A stretch of DNA of 64,000 nt, taken from NCBI GenBank assembly GCA_008694505.1, contig VZDJ01007755.1, positions 15,790,599 to 15,854,598 on the forward strand. The letters are read 5' to 3'. A program made the translations under genes and the position numbers. Source of the stretch: Cyanoderma ruficeps. Taxonomy: Eukaryota; Chordata; Aves; Passeriformes; Timaliidae. The notes under the pieces were generated by a model, which had not been told where the DNA came from, did not search any database, and worked only from the letters and a program-made list of their open reading frames with translations. Below are positions 37,401 through 49,400 of this stretch, piece by piece. Position 1 is the first letter of the stretch. Each line of letters opens with the position of its first letter.

Positions 37401-40005
37401 TGTATCATGTTTATTATGTATCATTGTTACCTCTCCAATTAACACCACCTGCTAAAGGAAGGAGCAGTTGACTGCTCTACCTGCTGAAGTAAACACTATT
37501 CTGTGTTATATGTTGAAATTAAAACAAAGAAAAACATCTTTTCCCCATTGTAATTCACAGTTTTCTATAACAAATTATCCAATTGCCATGCTTCTACTCT
37601 ATTAGAAGCATATGAGTTGGAAAGTGTTCCAGAAGTCACCTTCTTACAGAAATACGAGTTTCGGACTGATTTTTAAAACTACATGATCAAAAGGATGACA
37701 AGAACAGCACAGTTAATTAAATACACCCAGCCTAACCTTTCTCCTCATCATAAATCTTGATAATAACCACTTTTCAGGCGTCAGCTGATAGGATATTATC
37801 TATGGGAACTCGCCAAACTCGTGGGAACACACAAGTGACCCATTCACACCCATTACTACCTAAATTTAGGCAGCTAAATCCAAATGTTGTGAAAGTGCCA
37901 ATATGACCTCATTTTAATGGATTTTGAGGTGGTCACCCTACACAGAATCACAACACAGCCTTGGGAGGCTGAAGAACTAACAGTGCGGTCAGCTGGGATG
38001 CAGAAATGTAGTGAATAGCAACAACACTGCAACAAAATGGAATCACTACATTTACAGAGCAATTGGCTCTTGGTCTTTTGAGCAAAACATTATAGATTTT
38101 AACATTCACATCAGGAAAAAAGTTGTGGTTTCAACTTTCGATTTACTACATAATAATGTGTACTCCTGTAACCGAGTGTCTTGAGACTTTCCATTTCCAT
38201 AAAAATCTTACAGCTCCTGTTGTTCTCCCTCTACTAAGAATCAAGAGATCTCTATTGAAGCCCAGCTACGGATCCAGAAGCACCGAGACAAAGTAGAAGT
38301 TGCTGAGTGTCAAAGACAGCTAGATTGGATATGCTATAAGAATAAGCAAATGATTCTGCAAGCTTTCAGCAATTTAGATCAAGAAGAAAGTAAGGATAAT
38401 TTAGGGATACCTCGAATCTAAATTACGTAGCTACAAAAATACAGATCAGTCTGACTCCAAAGTCAAACAAAGGCAAAGGCAACACTTTTAACAAAATCTA
38501 TAATTAAAAACTAGACATTCAGGTAAACATAATACCACAAAACAAAAAAAATATGGAAAGTAGGTAATGCCAAGTAATCTGTACCTCCTCATTTGGCAGA
38601 GAATGTTATTTGCCTCATACTCCTCAGCTAGATGCTGGTATTTTTTCAGTACGATGCTAGGTTGTGAGTCAGACAAAAGAACACCAGTTTGTCCACTGGT
38701 TTTCTGCTCGCTGTTCTGTGTTTTTCCAGGGCACTGTAGCTGGAGAGCAGGCAGCAAGAGCTCTGCAGCACAACAAGGTAGAAATAAGTTGGAAGAAGAC
38801 ATCAAGCATATGCAGGGAGGTATCAAAGCATACAAGGAGATCTGGATGTCACAAGGATAGAACTATTAGAAGCTGTGCCCCTGACAGAATTTCTGGCACT
38901 GGCAATAAATTTTAAGAAAAGTTTTTTTCTGTTCTTTCAGTATACTTCTGAAATGTTACGAAAAGAAAAAAAAAATCATTGTGATATGACAAGTCAGAAC
39001 ACAGGTTTCATTAAGTAGCCACAACTATTTAAACCACCCTTCTACACACTCAATAATTTAATCAAGGCTTTTAGGAAAGATACCCAACACCTCACAGAAT
39101 ACTGCAATACATCAGTCTCCAACTGAACAACAAAAGCAACACAACCGTGTTTTAATTATACTTTTTCTCAGTACAAGTTTCAAAACTGTGTCCCTATGTA
39201 TAAATATACATGTAGCACCAAACTTCTTAGAAAGTGCTTTATTTGTAATTTTTATTTGCCTATACAAACATATATTCCTAAGGTATTACCCTAGACAGAG
39301 CATATACAGAAAAAAGCTTAGAAATGATATTCATTACTATTTAGTCAAAAACTTCAGGTGATGATCTGTATTGTGTGACAGCAGACTGGAAAGAAGATAT
39401 TGACCATGTATGCAAGATCTGTCAGAAAACACAGGCTGTATTTGATTTGACTATCTAGATTTCAGCCAAAACTCTTCACAAACAACTCCCATTCCTTGTT
39501 GGTCCATTAAATTCCTACAGTAGTATTTTATCCTGAAGCATTAAGCATTACCTGCTTCCCTAACAAAGCATCCTTTATTTTCTGAAAAATAACAGACTGC
39601 TAAAACAAGTCATGCAACTTCCACCATTCCCCATCCTTCCCCCAGACATAGCTGGGAAATAGTTCTCTCACAAGAAAACACACAGAAAATAAACACCACT
39701 GCTTCTCCTAAGAGTCCTACAACACAATTAGCACACGGCTTCACACCTGGTGACTTACCCACTGCAAAGTCAGAAACAGCAAGATTCAGAAAGAAATAGT
39801 TACTCCGATGCCTGAGGTTTCTGTCCATCACAAAAGCAAGGATCACCAGGGTGTTTCCAAGGATGGTCACCACACACAGCAGTACCATGAGGAAAGCCAG
39901 CAGCACCAGCACACCCAGGGAGAGCTTGGAGCTCGGTGACTGCGTGGCCCAGGTCTCGTTACACGTCGCGGCCACGTGCGGAATCTCGGCTGTGCTGTTG
40001 TGCAT
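33651..40005 (-). CDS. HRH4: Histamine H4-like receptor, tandem copy B (three coding exons)
   Basis: Second intact H4-like GPCR, about 12 kb upstream of copy A and in the same orientation, next to IMPACT. The joined exons 39759-40005, 37031-37197 and 33651-34445 give 402 codons. All class A and histamine-receptor landmarks sit at the same residue numbers as in copy A: N-glycosylation sites N3 and N16, D79, C106, D113, DRF 130-132, C187, E205, W330 and NPFLY 367-371, here followed by Pro as in mammalian H3/H4. Copies A and B differ by 1 residue in exon 1, 6 of 55 in exon 2, 8 of 131 in residues 139-269, strongly in the ICL3 core, and by about 13 in TM6 to the tail. The C-tail is three residues longer (ending NTPSF). 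Which copy is orthologous to single-copy HRH4 elsewhere cannot be settled here. Confidence 0.9.
35885..35918. repeat. (TAAAA)n microsatellite
   Basis: About seven tandem copies of a TAAAA pentamer inside intron 2 of HRH4 copy B, with an A/C-rich continuation to about 35945. Confidence 0.9.
36052..36402 (+). mobile_element. CR1 retrotransposon 3' end in intron 2 of HRH4 copy B
   Basis: It shows 'agcctggagaagaaaagg', 'ttagatcagatattaagaag', 'ttctttactgtgagggtgg' and the terminal 'accattctgtgattctac'. It is antisense to the host gene. Intron 2 of copy A lacks it, which helps explain why the copy B intron is longer (2585 versus 1672 bp). Confidence 0.9.
37031..37197 (-). CDS. HRH4: HRH4 copy B, coding exon 2
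   Basis: 167 nt encoding residues 83-138 with C106, D113 and the DRF motif. The acceptor ttttcacag and donor gct|gtaaga fit. The preceding open frame is intronic read-through, not coding. Confidence 0.92.
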
Positions 40006-40072
40006 GGTGGGTATCCAGGTCAGGTCAGCCTGGGAAGGAAGTTCTATCTGGCAAAGGTATCCAAAAAGTTGA
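39611..40072 (-). repeat. 462-bp near-identical block shared with copy A (exon 1 plus flanks)
   Basis: Partner of 27278-27739, with no gaps. The block stops sharply in intron 1 on one side and 67 bp upstream of the ATG on the other. Homology outside it is not visible by eye. Confidence 0.85.
39759..40005 (-). CDS. HRH4: HRH4 copy B, coding exon 1
   Basis: Residues 1-82 plus one base of Gly83, donor G|gtaagt, phase 1. Identical in length and splice phase to copy A, with one amino-acid difference (L29). The ATG lies in accacc context. Confidence 0.92.
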
Positions 40073-43000
40073 GATTCCTAAGGAGTTAAAACAGGATGTG
40101 TCAAAAATCCAATAAGCATCCAAAAAAAAATTGTCTCAGGGAGGGGAAAAAAACAAAAAGCTTTTGATGCTAGATACAGTTTTCCTAAGATTCTTTTAAA
40201 CGCAGAACTCTAGCAGCCTTCTGCTTAAGAAATACAGTTTTTCATGCTCATATTTTAAAATTCAAGTTCTTCTTTAAGCAACTTGATTCTTATCTGTGGA
40301 GGTCAGGAGGGTTGATTTGAGGTTCCCTCTTGCCTTCCTCCCTCCCTTCCTGATGTCTTTTTCTTGCTAGCACTATGTACAACAAATTTTTCTATTTTAT
40401 TTTTCTTCCACCTGTGTCCATATCTTAATGAGAATTTAAAATACTTTTTAATTTCATCCTTGTTTATCTGACATTGTTGCAATTCAGACTTTGGTCCCTC
40501 TCTATTTAGGTATTTATACTTTTTGCTGACAGAAGGCATGGTTGACTTTGTTGTTGCTATTGTTCTCCTCTTTGTGGTCTCTGGGGCTGAAAACTGATAG
40601 GATGCAAAGAAGCATACATATGGTTACTTACCAGAGCAGTTAACCTGTAATGGTCCAACCCTCAGAGATCAGTTCAAAACTCTCTCTGAAATCAGTTTCA
40701 AAAATCTTAGCAGAAGCTTCAGCGACACATCACCAGCTGCTGCTGTCCCAGAACCAAGGAACTAAATACAAACTCCCTGAATGAGAATGAGAGCTTGGCA
40801 ATTAACTTTAGCAGGATGAGGATTTTCTTTCCATACTGGTGGGAAAAATCGTATGTCTTCCACAAATGCTTATATTTTCTATGAGTAATGAAGCCACTTG
40901 CAGAGAGCTGTGAGTATTCTATAGTCGTAAAAATTCAATCATTTTCATTATGGGTTCTAAAAACACTTTGGTGTCTAATTTTAAATACTTAAATCTGAAA
41001 AACGTTGGCTGTCATGTCTTTGCCTCTGTTGTGGGAACAAATTCATTAGTGTTTGCCAAGTGCTTTTACTGAATGTTTGAATGGCACTAGTACAAAAATG
41101 CAAAACTTTATTATCCATGCAAGTATCTTCACAGCATGTGTGTTCATCGCTGGTTTAGGATTTATTTCGTGTCCAGGTACTGCAGAAAACCCTCTATGGC
41201 ACAATTACTAAGTAAAATACCAGTAGCCTTTCTTCTGCTAGTTGAAGCCTCAAAACAAAATTCAGCAATTTCACTGTGAGAGCCAGCTGACCTTGCCACA
41301 TGGCTTAAATCTTGAGTGCTTTCCAAGAGTACATAGCTGCCTAATTTGTATCCCCTCTCCCTCCCTCAAAATATCTTAATGGATATAATATTTTGGATAT
41401 TATAATGGATCTAACTTGATTTCTTGAAATCTTACATAGCCAACTCTTCCACACTATGCTTGCAAAGCCTGTGTGTTGCAAGGCATCTACACATATGAAG
41501 TTCAATAGGATATCCACTTCATGAGCTTTTAGTAGAATTTTTCTTTGTGTGGATATGACAATAATATAATCAGTCTAGAACACGTCTAGCTAGAAAAATA
41601 TTAAAGTAGCAAATAAGCTGCTTTTATTTCTTACTGAAATAGGCATGCTAGGCAATAAATGCACAGCAAAGATGAACACACCAAAAGGATCCACAAGTAA
41701 GTGTCCCATCTTCCCTTCCTTCTTTGCCCCACCCACATTAAACACATACTACACTGTAGAAATGCCACCCTGAACTACCTGCAATATGAAGAGATTACTA
41801 ACAGTCCAGAATTGGTATGCTGCTGTAAGAAAGACAATTATCTTCACTTCTAAAAGTTAAGATCTTGAAAATGTGGCTTTTCATATTTCAGAACAGAAGA
41901 TTTCCAGATGTGTGCAGGACATTTAGAGGAAATGCTTGACAGCAAAACCACCAAACAGTTCTTCAGAAGGTACTCAGCTAATGAGGTATTCCAATCAGAG
42001 AGCAGATATTAATTCTTGTTCTGCTCATTTAGGTTTGAGACACAAAGAAAAAAAAACATTCTGATACTACCTTGTAGGAAATTCTACTGCTGCAATGGCT
42101 AATCTGTGTCCAACTGTACTCCTGATTCATTTTCAGAATAACAAAGCAAAACCAGGAAAATACAAAGATATGGCAACAGAGGGGCCAAAAAGACAAAAGC
42201 CACTATCCACCCTTTCCTGATAATGTTTGATTCTTTGTTGACATATTTTTATGAGAGGCAATTGTACTTTGGGTATAACTTAATTCTATCATCCTTATTT
42301 TTTTTCTTTTGCCAGATAATGAAATTTTCAACTCTTCCACAAGCGTGCAGTATGTCTTAAAAACCTTATAATATTTGATAACAAAAAATAGTTAAAACTG
42401 CTGCTTCAGATTAACATTAAAAATAATGTGCCAGAAGAATTTTAGAAGTTAAGAGTTGTTGTCAGACATTTTTGTAATCTCTCTCTTGTTGTTTCTACTT
42501 CTTAGAATAAACACAATGCCTGCAAACAAAAATAGGAAGGAACTGTAACTTAACCTAACCAAAAGTGTCCACAAGACAGTAAGACAGCACTTCATGCTCT
42601 CTCTGAAAGAAATTGTGTGAAAATAAAAATGCATTTCCACTCTGATGGTCCTTTTTCAGACGTTTTAAAGAACAGGGGATTCATTTTGCTCACTGATTGT
42701 ATGGTCTTTTTCACAGCTTCCTTCAATTATGCAACACAAAATTCTCATCTTTTCAACAGACTCCTGAAGTGCCAACTATCACAATAATCCTCAAAGAAAT
42801 TCTGTAGTAGTTTCAGCACGTCCTAGCTCACTGCCCATGTTCAGTCTTCCATATGTCACCAAGCAGACCCTATCTAGCATCTGATCAGGAACTGCACAGG
42901 CAGGAGCAGGCACTCCAAACACCACACCCAACCCCGTATCTTCCTTTCACAAAAGAGTATCTAAAACTTTGTAAGTGACCTGGTGTATGAATGATTCTAG

Positions 43001-43381
43001 TCCCAGTCTCAGTACAACGAACTACAGAATTCAATTAGTAATACAAGACACATATTTGAATCCAGGAATGGAGATAAGAAATCCACATTTTCAATTAGTC
43101 TACTGTAGTTTGGTGGGAAAGGGTGAGATGGAGCAATGGTTCTAGATGCTGCACTGTCCTCATAACAAGGAGCTCACAGGTGTATGAAACAGAAAACTTG
43201 TGTCTAAGCTCTACTTCAGAACAGCAGAAGAAATCACAAAACAAGATGAAAATATATCTATGGCTTTACTGAATTCTCTTCTGAATACAACACATCCATT
43301 CTATAAGATAAGGCAATAAAGTCCAGGGGTTTCTTGTATAAATATGTGCAAAACAATATTTTAAAGTTTTTAAAAAATAAA
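40073..43381. other. Interval between HRH4 copy B and the IMPACT stop codon
   Basis: Contains the upstream flank of HRH4 copy B and, nearer 43.4 kb, the IMPACT 3' UTR. No AATAAA on the minus strand lies close to the IMPACT stop. The nearest I found are at 41623-41628 and 41107-41112, which would give a 3' UTR of about 1.8-2.3 kb. No coding exon or repeat family recognised. Confidence 0.4.
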
Positions 43382-43453
43382 TTAGTGTTCTGTTCTCTTC
43401 TTGTTGTCCTTCTTTATCTTTTTGCTCTTTCCAGCTTGTCTAGATGACTCTTC
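43382..43453 (-). CDS. IMPACT: IMPACT coding exon 11 with stop
   Basis: Residues 298-320: [18 protein letters not shown] and on to TEH, then TAA. Acceptor catttcag. The Lys-rich tail matches the mammalian pattern. Confidence 0.94.
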   Translation of the reverse strand, partial: EESSRQAGKSKKIKKDNKKRTEH

Positions 43454-46400
43454 CTGAAATGAAAAACAAGCATTGCAAAATTAAAAAAATATTCTTGTAA
43501 ACCCCAAGTGTTCTCCCAAGGTCACCCATGAGAATTATTTTTAATATGAACAATATTCACAGTTCACAGAGATTTATGAAAATTTGCACTTGTTTATCCA
43601 TTCACACAGATTGTACTACTTTTCTTCTGGCTTCATCTAACAGTAGAAAGTCACCCAAGTTCACATGCAAACACCTTCATTCTGGAGGGGTGAAACCTAC
43701 CGTTGATGGTACATAGTTGTACTCCACAAGTACATTTCTTGCACAATTGTTTATATGTTTGAAACGATCTGGTCCCAAAAGAATACCCCCATACCAGCGG
43801 GACACCACAACTAACACATTGTGGACGTTCAAAATCTGTGAATAAAAGAAAGTAACAAAAGTTGTTATCTTTTAATTGAACCTGGTTTACTGCTGACAGC
43901 AATTTGAAACATAAAAAAGGCCTACCACTTGTATTTAAAAAAATTACTGAGTTACATTTTTTATTCTTTGGTATGATCAATTATTACTCTGTCACTAAGC
44001 TGATTGTCTGTTCACATTTTTGGAAGTGCTGGTGGATGAGGCTAATAACAGCCTGGCCACAGGCATTATACATATAGATATATAAAATGTCATAAGCTAG
44101 TACTGTTAATATGTGCATGTTAACAACCATTAATCATCTCTGTTAAGGAGAAAAAAAAACCCCAGATATCTGACTAATTTGAACAATACTGTTAAAAGAG
44201 TCAATCGTTGTGAAAACAGAAATATTCTTAGAATTTTAAAATTAAAAGGACCGGGGGCATGCTCTGTGACAGGCATTTTCTACTCTGCATTTATTATTGG
44301 CCACATAGTCTATGTATAACAACTGCTGAAGTAAACAGGATGGTACTAATCTAAAATACAGTTTCTTGTAAGTGCTATTTTGAAATGCTGGTCTTATCTG
44401 AAACAAGATTAATTTCTATTTAAAAAAAAAAACAAACAAAAACCCCACAAACCAACCAATCACAACAAAAAACCCAAACAAACAACAAAAAAACCCCACA
44501 AACAAAAAACTCCTATAAGTTCAGCAACAATAAATGTTTCAAGTCACCTAATTTTCATACCCATGTCGTAAGAGCTCAAAACAAAAAACTACAAGATCTA
44601 TGAACATCCAGAAATCAGCCCATAAACTACGTTAATCTTTTCCTATGGCTGAAAATTGAACTTTTTTGATCCTTATCTTACTATTCTTCCAGAACAGAAA
44701 TATCCCCAGTAACTAAGAGGATTACAGATGGAGAATGATGAACCATATAATTCCACATGTTCACATTTGAAAGTGACATTCATGTCATTTTCTAAACTGG
44801 ATTTTTATGGAATATTAAGTGCCTAGATAACTTTCAAAAGTAGGTACTAATAAGCTGAGAAAAAGCTGATAATCTCAGAACAAACTGAGGTACAGTAACT
44901 GCCAAAGTGTATCTTTACATTATTTTCATAACAATAATCTTCACTGTTAATACATATACTTGCATATACTACATAATCTAAGTTTGTTTATTTAACCTTC
45001 CCAAGTCTGGTTTGAGTTATTTAGGAACTTTGAAAAAGTTCAAAATTAAAAATGTCAAAATGCTTCCATCAACTATACTTTTTTTCAGGAAAAAAAAACG
45101 AAACTTGAGGGGGAAAAAACTTTTCAGGAATAAGAGTGCAACATATTAAGCAAAAAGAATATTCAAGCAAGAAAGGGACAGGAAAATAAAACATCAATCT
45201 AAAATAAAAATAAATATTTTGTCTGCTCACACAGTGACTTGAGGAACAGCATTAAGATGTACCCAGCTGCCTCCTGTAGTTGTGTGATTTCAATTATGGT
45301 TTTACTAGGGCTTACATCATGAACCAAAATTTATCAATCTCAACTCACTCACATTTAGTAGCACTTTTGCCAAATATTATTTCAACACTTGAAGACTAAA
45401 ATATATGTGAGTACGAGGGCTAAGGACCCAGAACAGGAAACAGCACAACAAAACGACTGAATAATCAAAAACAACTTAGCTCCTTCACTCCTTTTGTATT
45501 TGAAGTTCTACTCTGCAAGTTCATGTATCAGTATCTTTTTATTACACCTACTCAAAGCAACCACATGAAAGGTTGTGCACAGGTCAGCTGTTATATTCTG
45601 ACAGTCAGCTTCTCTCAGTCTTCATTTTCTGTGTACTTTACACCACACAGGAAGCACAGGATTTAAAACTTAGTTATCCTTTAACCCTTTCAAACTATTA
45701 CTGCCACCTATGAAACATCATTGTTTCTATGATCTGAGACTTCAAAGTGCTACAGTCTCTGTTTTTCCTATCACCTTGAGAAAGCAATTATCTGGCTGGT
45801 GCTAGGAGAGCAAAAATTAAAATAACCTCCTACAAGCTTATTTACATTGTAGTGATTTTTAAAATCAATATGAAATCAAGATTTCCAAAAGCCAAAGATT
45901 AATTTCTACAACCTGCATAAGATGGAGAAGACGTCCACCTGCTGCTGTCTCTCCATCATCTTCACAATCCTGTAGGAACGTCTGCTTATCTTCACAGTAT
46001 ATTCTATAAAAGAAAAAAAAATAACACGAAATAGATCAAAAATGTCAATTAGTGAATATTTCTACATGATTAATAAAGTCTCAGATACCTTTCATACATG
46101 TGTGTATCAATTCTAATTTTCTACTACACATATAGTAGTTTACAAGGAAACAGGATGAGGCACAGGGTAAACCACAAGGGTTTATCTGTACTGTACAACT
46201 AGTTCTGAGAAGCTTTTAAACAGACATTAGATACTTCAGGCAAACTCCAGTCATGAGTTTAAAGTCCCTAAACGGAAAAATACCCAGGTTTTTAGCCTAA
46301 CAATTGCATCTAGATGAAACCAACTCTATCAGATACAGATTCAAATAATGGTATAAACCTACAAGAAGAACTTGGACAAAAACATTATGAATAATTAATT

Positions 46401-49400
46401 AGGTCTGTATTTCAGCAGCAACATGAAACTATTACTGAAATTTGCCTTTGGATTCTCCATGTAATCCCCTACCTCAGGAGGCACGGCAGTAAACTTCTGG
46501 GTGTATTGTTTCATAAAAAAGACAGCTTCCCAGGTCTAATTTTCCAGAAATAATGCTTAGATGTCACTGACCAATAAGTTGGTTTGCTACCAACTTATTT
46601 CCTAACTTCTGAACTGAACACAATAGTACTAGATCACAAAGAGGAAGCAGTAAGTATGTGCCTGTTGCTTTTTCAGGTTTTTTTAAGTGGATTTGGACAA
46701 TATGAGTGAAGGAAGTCAGATCATCATCTGTGAGAAGAGAAATGCTCTCTTTACAGAAACTTTCTACTTAGGTAGAAGCTTTTACTTCTTGGTAAAATAA
46801 GCTTTCACTTGTTCTCATTTCATGCTTCATTAGGATGACACCAGGATGGGCATGAATAGATAAGCATCTGTACATGCTTTTTTAGATGACTGGTTCTTAC
46901 AGTTCCTCCCTTTTAGTCACTTACATTCCTCAGAAAAACTACACCACTATCTGGACTGAGACCAATTCATTTCATATAAGCAAAAGTTGCCAGAGGCAGA
47001 TGACTGCCAAACTCATTTTTACCTGTTTCTCATAATCCCTGAAGTTTTTCATATTTCAGCTGAAACTTCATATGCCAGATGTCTGCATCAGGCTTTCTGA
47101 TTCGACTCTTATTTCAACTGAACGTTTTCAGCTATTTCTAAATATAAGGTTGAGGGGGAAAAAGAAGTTACTTCACCCAAATAAAAATACATTTAATTCA
47201 GGATGATGTAGCATTTCCATGCTCAGACGTACTACAAAAGTATAAAAACACATGTTAAAATCCACTCTTTTTTTCTATTCCTAATGCTGCTTTACTATCT
47301 TTATTTCTTACTGTATGCTCTATTTTCTTGAACTCAAATTCAAAATAACACCTGCGAGACCAATCATTCAAATATGAAACCTATTCCCTAAAGCAAGGAA
47401 TTTCTTTTAATAGCAAGAAATTTAATAGGAAGGAATTTCTTCCTCATGTCCTGCACTCATTTGTCAAAGAACACTAAAAAAAATAAATAAATAAAAAAAA
47501 AATCACTATCTGTGTCTCACCTGTATGCATATATGTTGTGGGTAGCACTTGCAATTTTCTTGCTCTCATATAATTTTTCAAGAACTCTTTTAACCTACAA
47601 AAAAACAACAGAGAAAACCGTCCTTTTAGAACAGGGGTTTCATACATCCCTATCAATATCAGTGCTAAACAAACATCTCCCTAGTACTGCAATGAAATTA
47701 TTTTATGCTTTGACATAAAACGCTCAGTGTGATAACTCAAGAAGCAGCTTCTCAGTTTTCCCATACTTGTTTTAAACAATTTTTCTGGGATACTGCAAAC
47801 AGCTTGTCTCTTGAATTTCTACATTGTCTACACTCCTACTATTGCTCAAGATGTAGAAGCGTCAAATTGCTTTATTAAACAAGAGACAATAAGATCCACA
47901 AAATATTTTTAGTCAGTATTAAGTATCAACTACACCTGCTTACTTTTCCAACAATAAAGTTAAGCTGGAATAGAACAACATACATATTCCCACTACACAC
48001 TGCTTTTACCTCTTTCACAAAAACATGATGTTTAGAAAGTTCTACTACATTTCAAGTTTTTCCTTTTCTCTCAAACATGTTTTTTTCACAGTTTCCACTT
48101 CACAGTAAAAACAAAAAACATCCTATTAGGGGTCTGCAAGTGTCAGTATTTCCCAGAAAGCGGATATTCCCATCACATCTATCTCTTTGCTCTTAAGAAG
48201 TAACAAATTCAAAAAATTTACCAATACCAGTTCATCGTATGTTTCTAAGTGAAAAAACTAGCAACTGTTCAACCCATTCCAATGGTCTAGCAAAAAGAAG
48301 AGCTTTTGATTAAGACATCATTTTAGTACATAATACAAAACATACTGAAGTTGAGAAAGCTTGGGAAAACATGCCTGGCAAGTAAATTGTTTTCCATTCA
48401 AAAACAAATGTCTCAGACAAGTAATCAGTAAACATATTTAATATCTGCCCTAGCTATACTGTGCTATTTCCAATTCTTCTTGAAGAAGTTCAACTGACAA
48501 AAATCACCTCAACTAGAAGATATCTCAATGAAAAAAATTCCTATTATTAATGGAGAATATTGCTTCAGACATCTATTTTCTCTTTACTTTGAACACTGAA
48601 GGAAGACAACTTGTATTACTTAATACACATTCCTAAACATGGACAGTAATTTAAAACAATAACATTTCAATACAGGGACTTAAACCACAAATCCTATGAA
48701 ATGATCATCACCTTTGACATTACTTATTTCCCAGCTACCAGGTTCCTGCAAACACACTTTAAAGATTAATTTTTGTGCTACAACTGTATCTTCTTTAACT
48801 GATTCTTTAATATAAATATGTAATAAATGAACTCTGTTACTTTAGAAAGGGAAGAATTTGTAATCATTAGCTTAAATGTATCTTTTTCATTTTAAAGTAC
48901 TCTCACCCTTTTATCATGATTTGTGAGTAAGATTGTTCCTACATACACAAAACCCCACATGAATGTATAGTGTATGTGAACTTGAAAGGTCAAAGTGCTC
49001 CAGAAGGGATGCCAGGACTTAGAGATCAATTCTTATGTCCATACTAAGCAAATTACTGAGGGGGAAGAAAAAAACAAAACAAAAACCCCACAGACAGCTT
49101 CAAACATTACAACTTTTGTATAGAGAAATCAGCCTAAAAACGCTGTCAACCTGTCAGTGTTTTTTCATAGCCACTGAGTTTGCAGTAGACCTAGCTACCT
49201 GGAAGTTCAAGAAGCACTTGACAATATCCCTTACCAAAAATTCTTTAAAAAAACCCTAAAATTGCATAAAAAGAAAGAGAAAAATCCTCTCAAGGTTTAA
49301 CTCTGAGTTAATAAAAGAAAAGATCAGTAGTTTCCCCACTAAAAGGGGATGATCAAAGGATGCTGATGGTAAGAGATGGAAAGTGATGTACAAAAGAAGC

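Noticed and set aside
43651..43980. Cysteine-rich minus-strand frame (CVSCG...CKKCTCG) resembling a zinc finger
   Set aside because: It is a shifted frame over IMPACT exon 10. The correct frame gives the conserved SRWYGG motif with matching splice sites.
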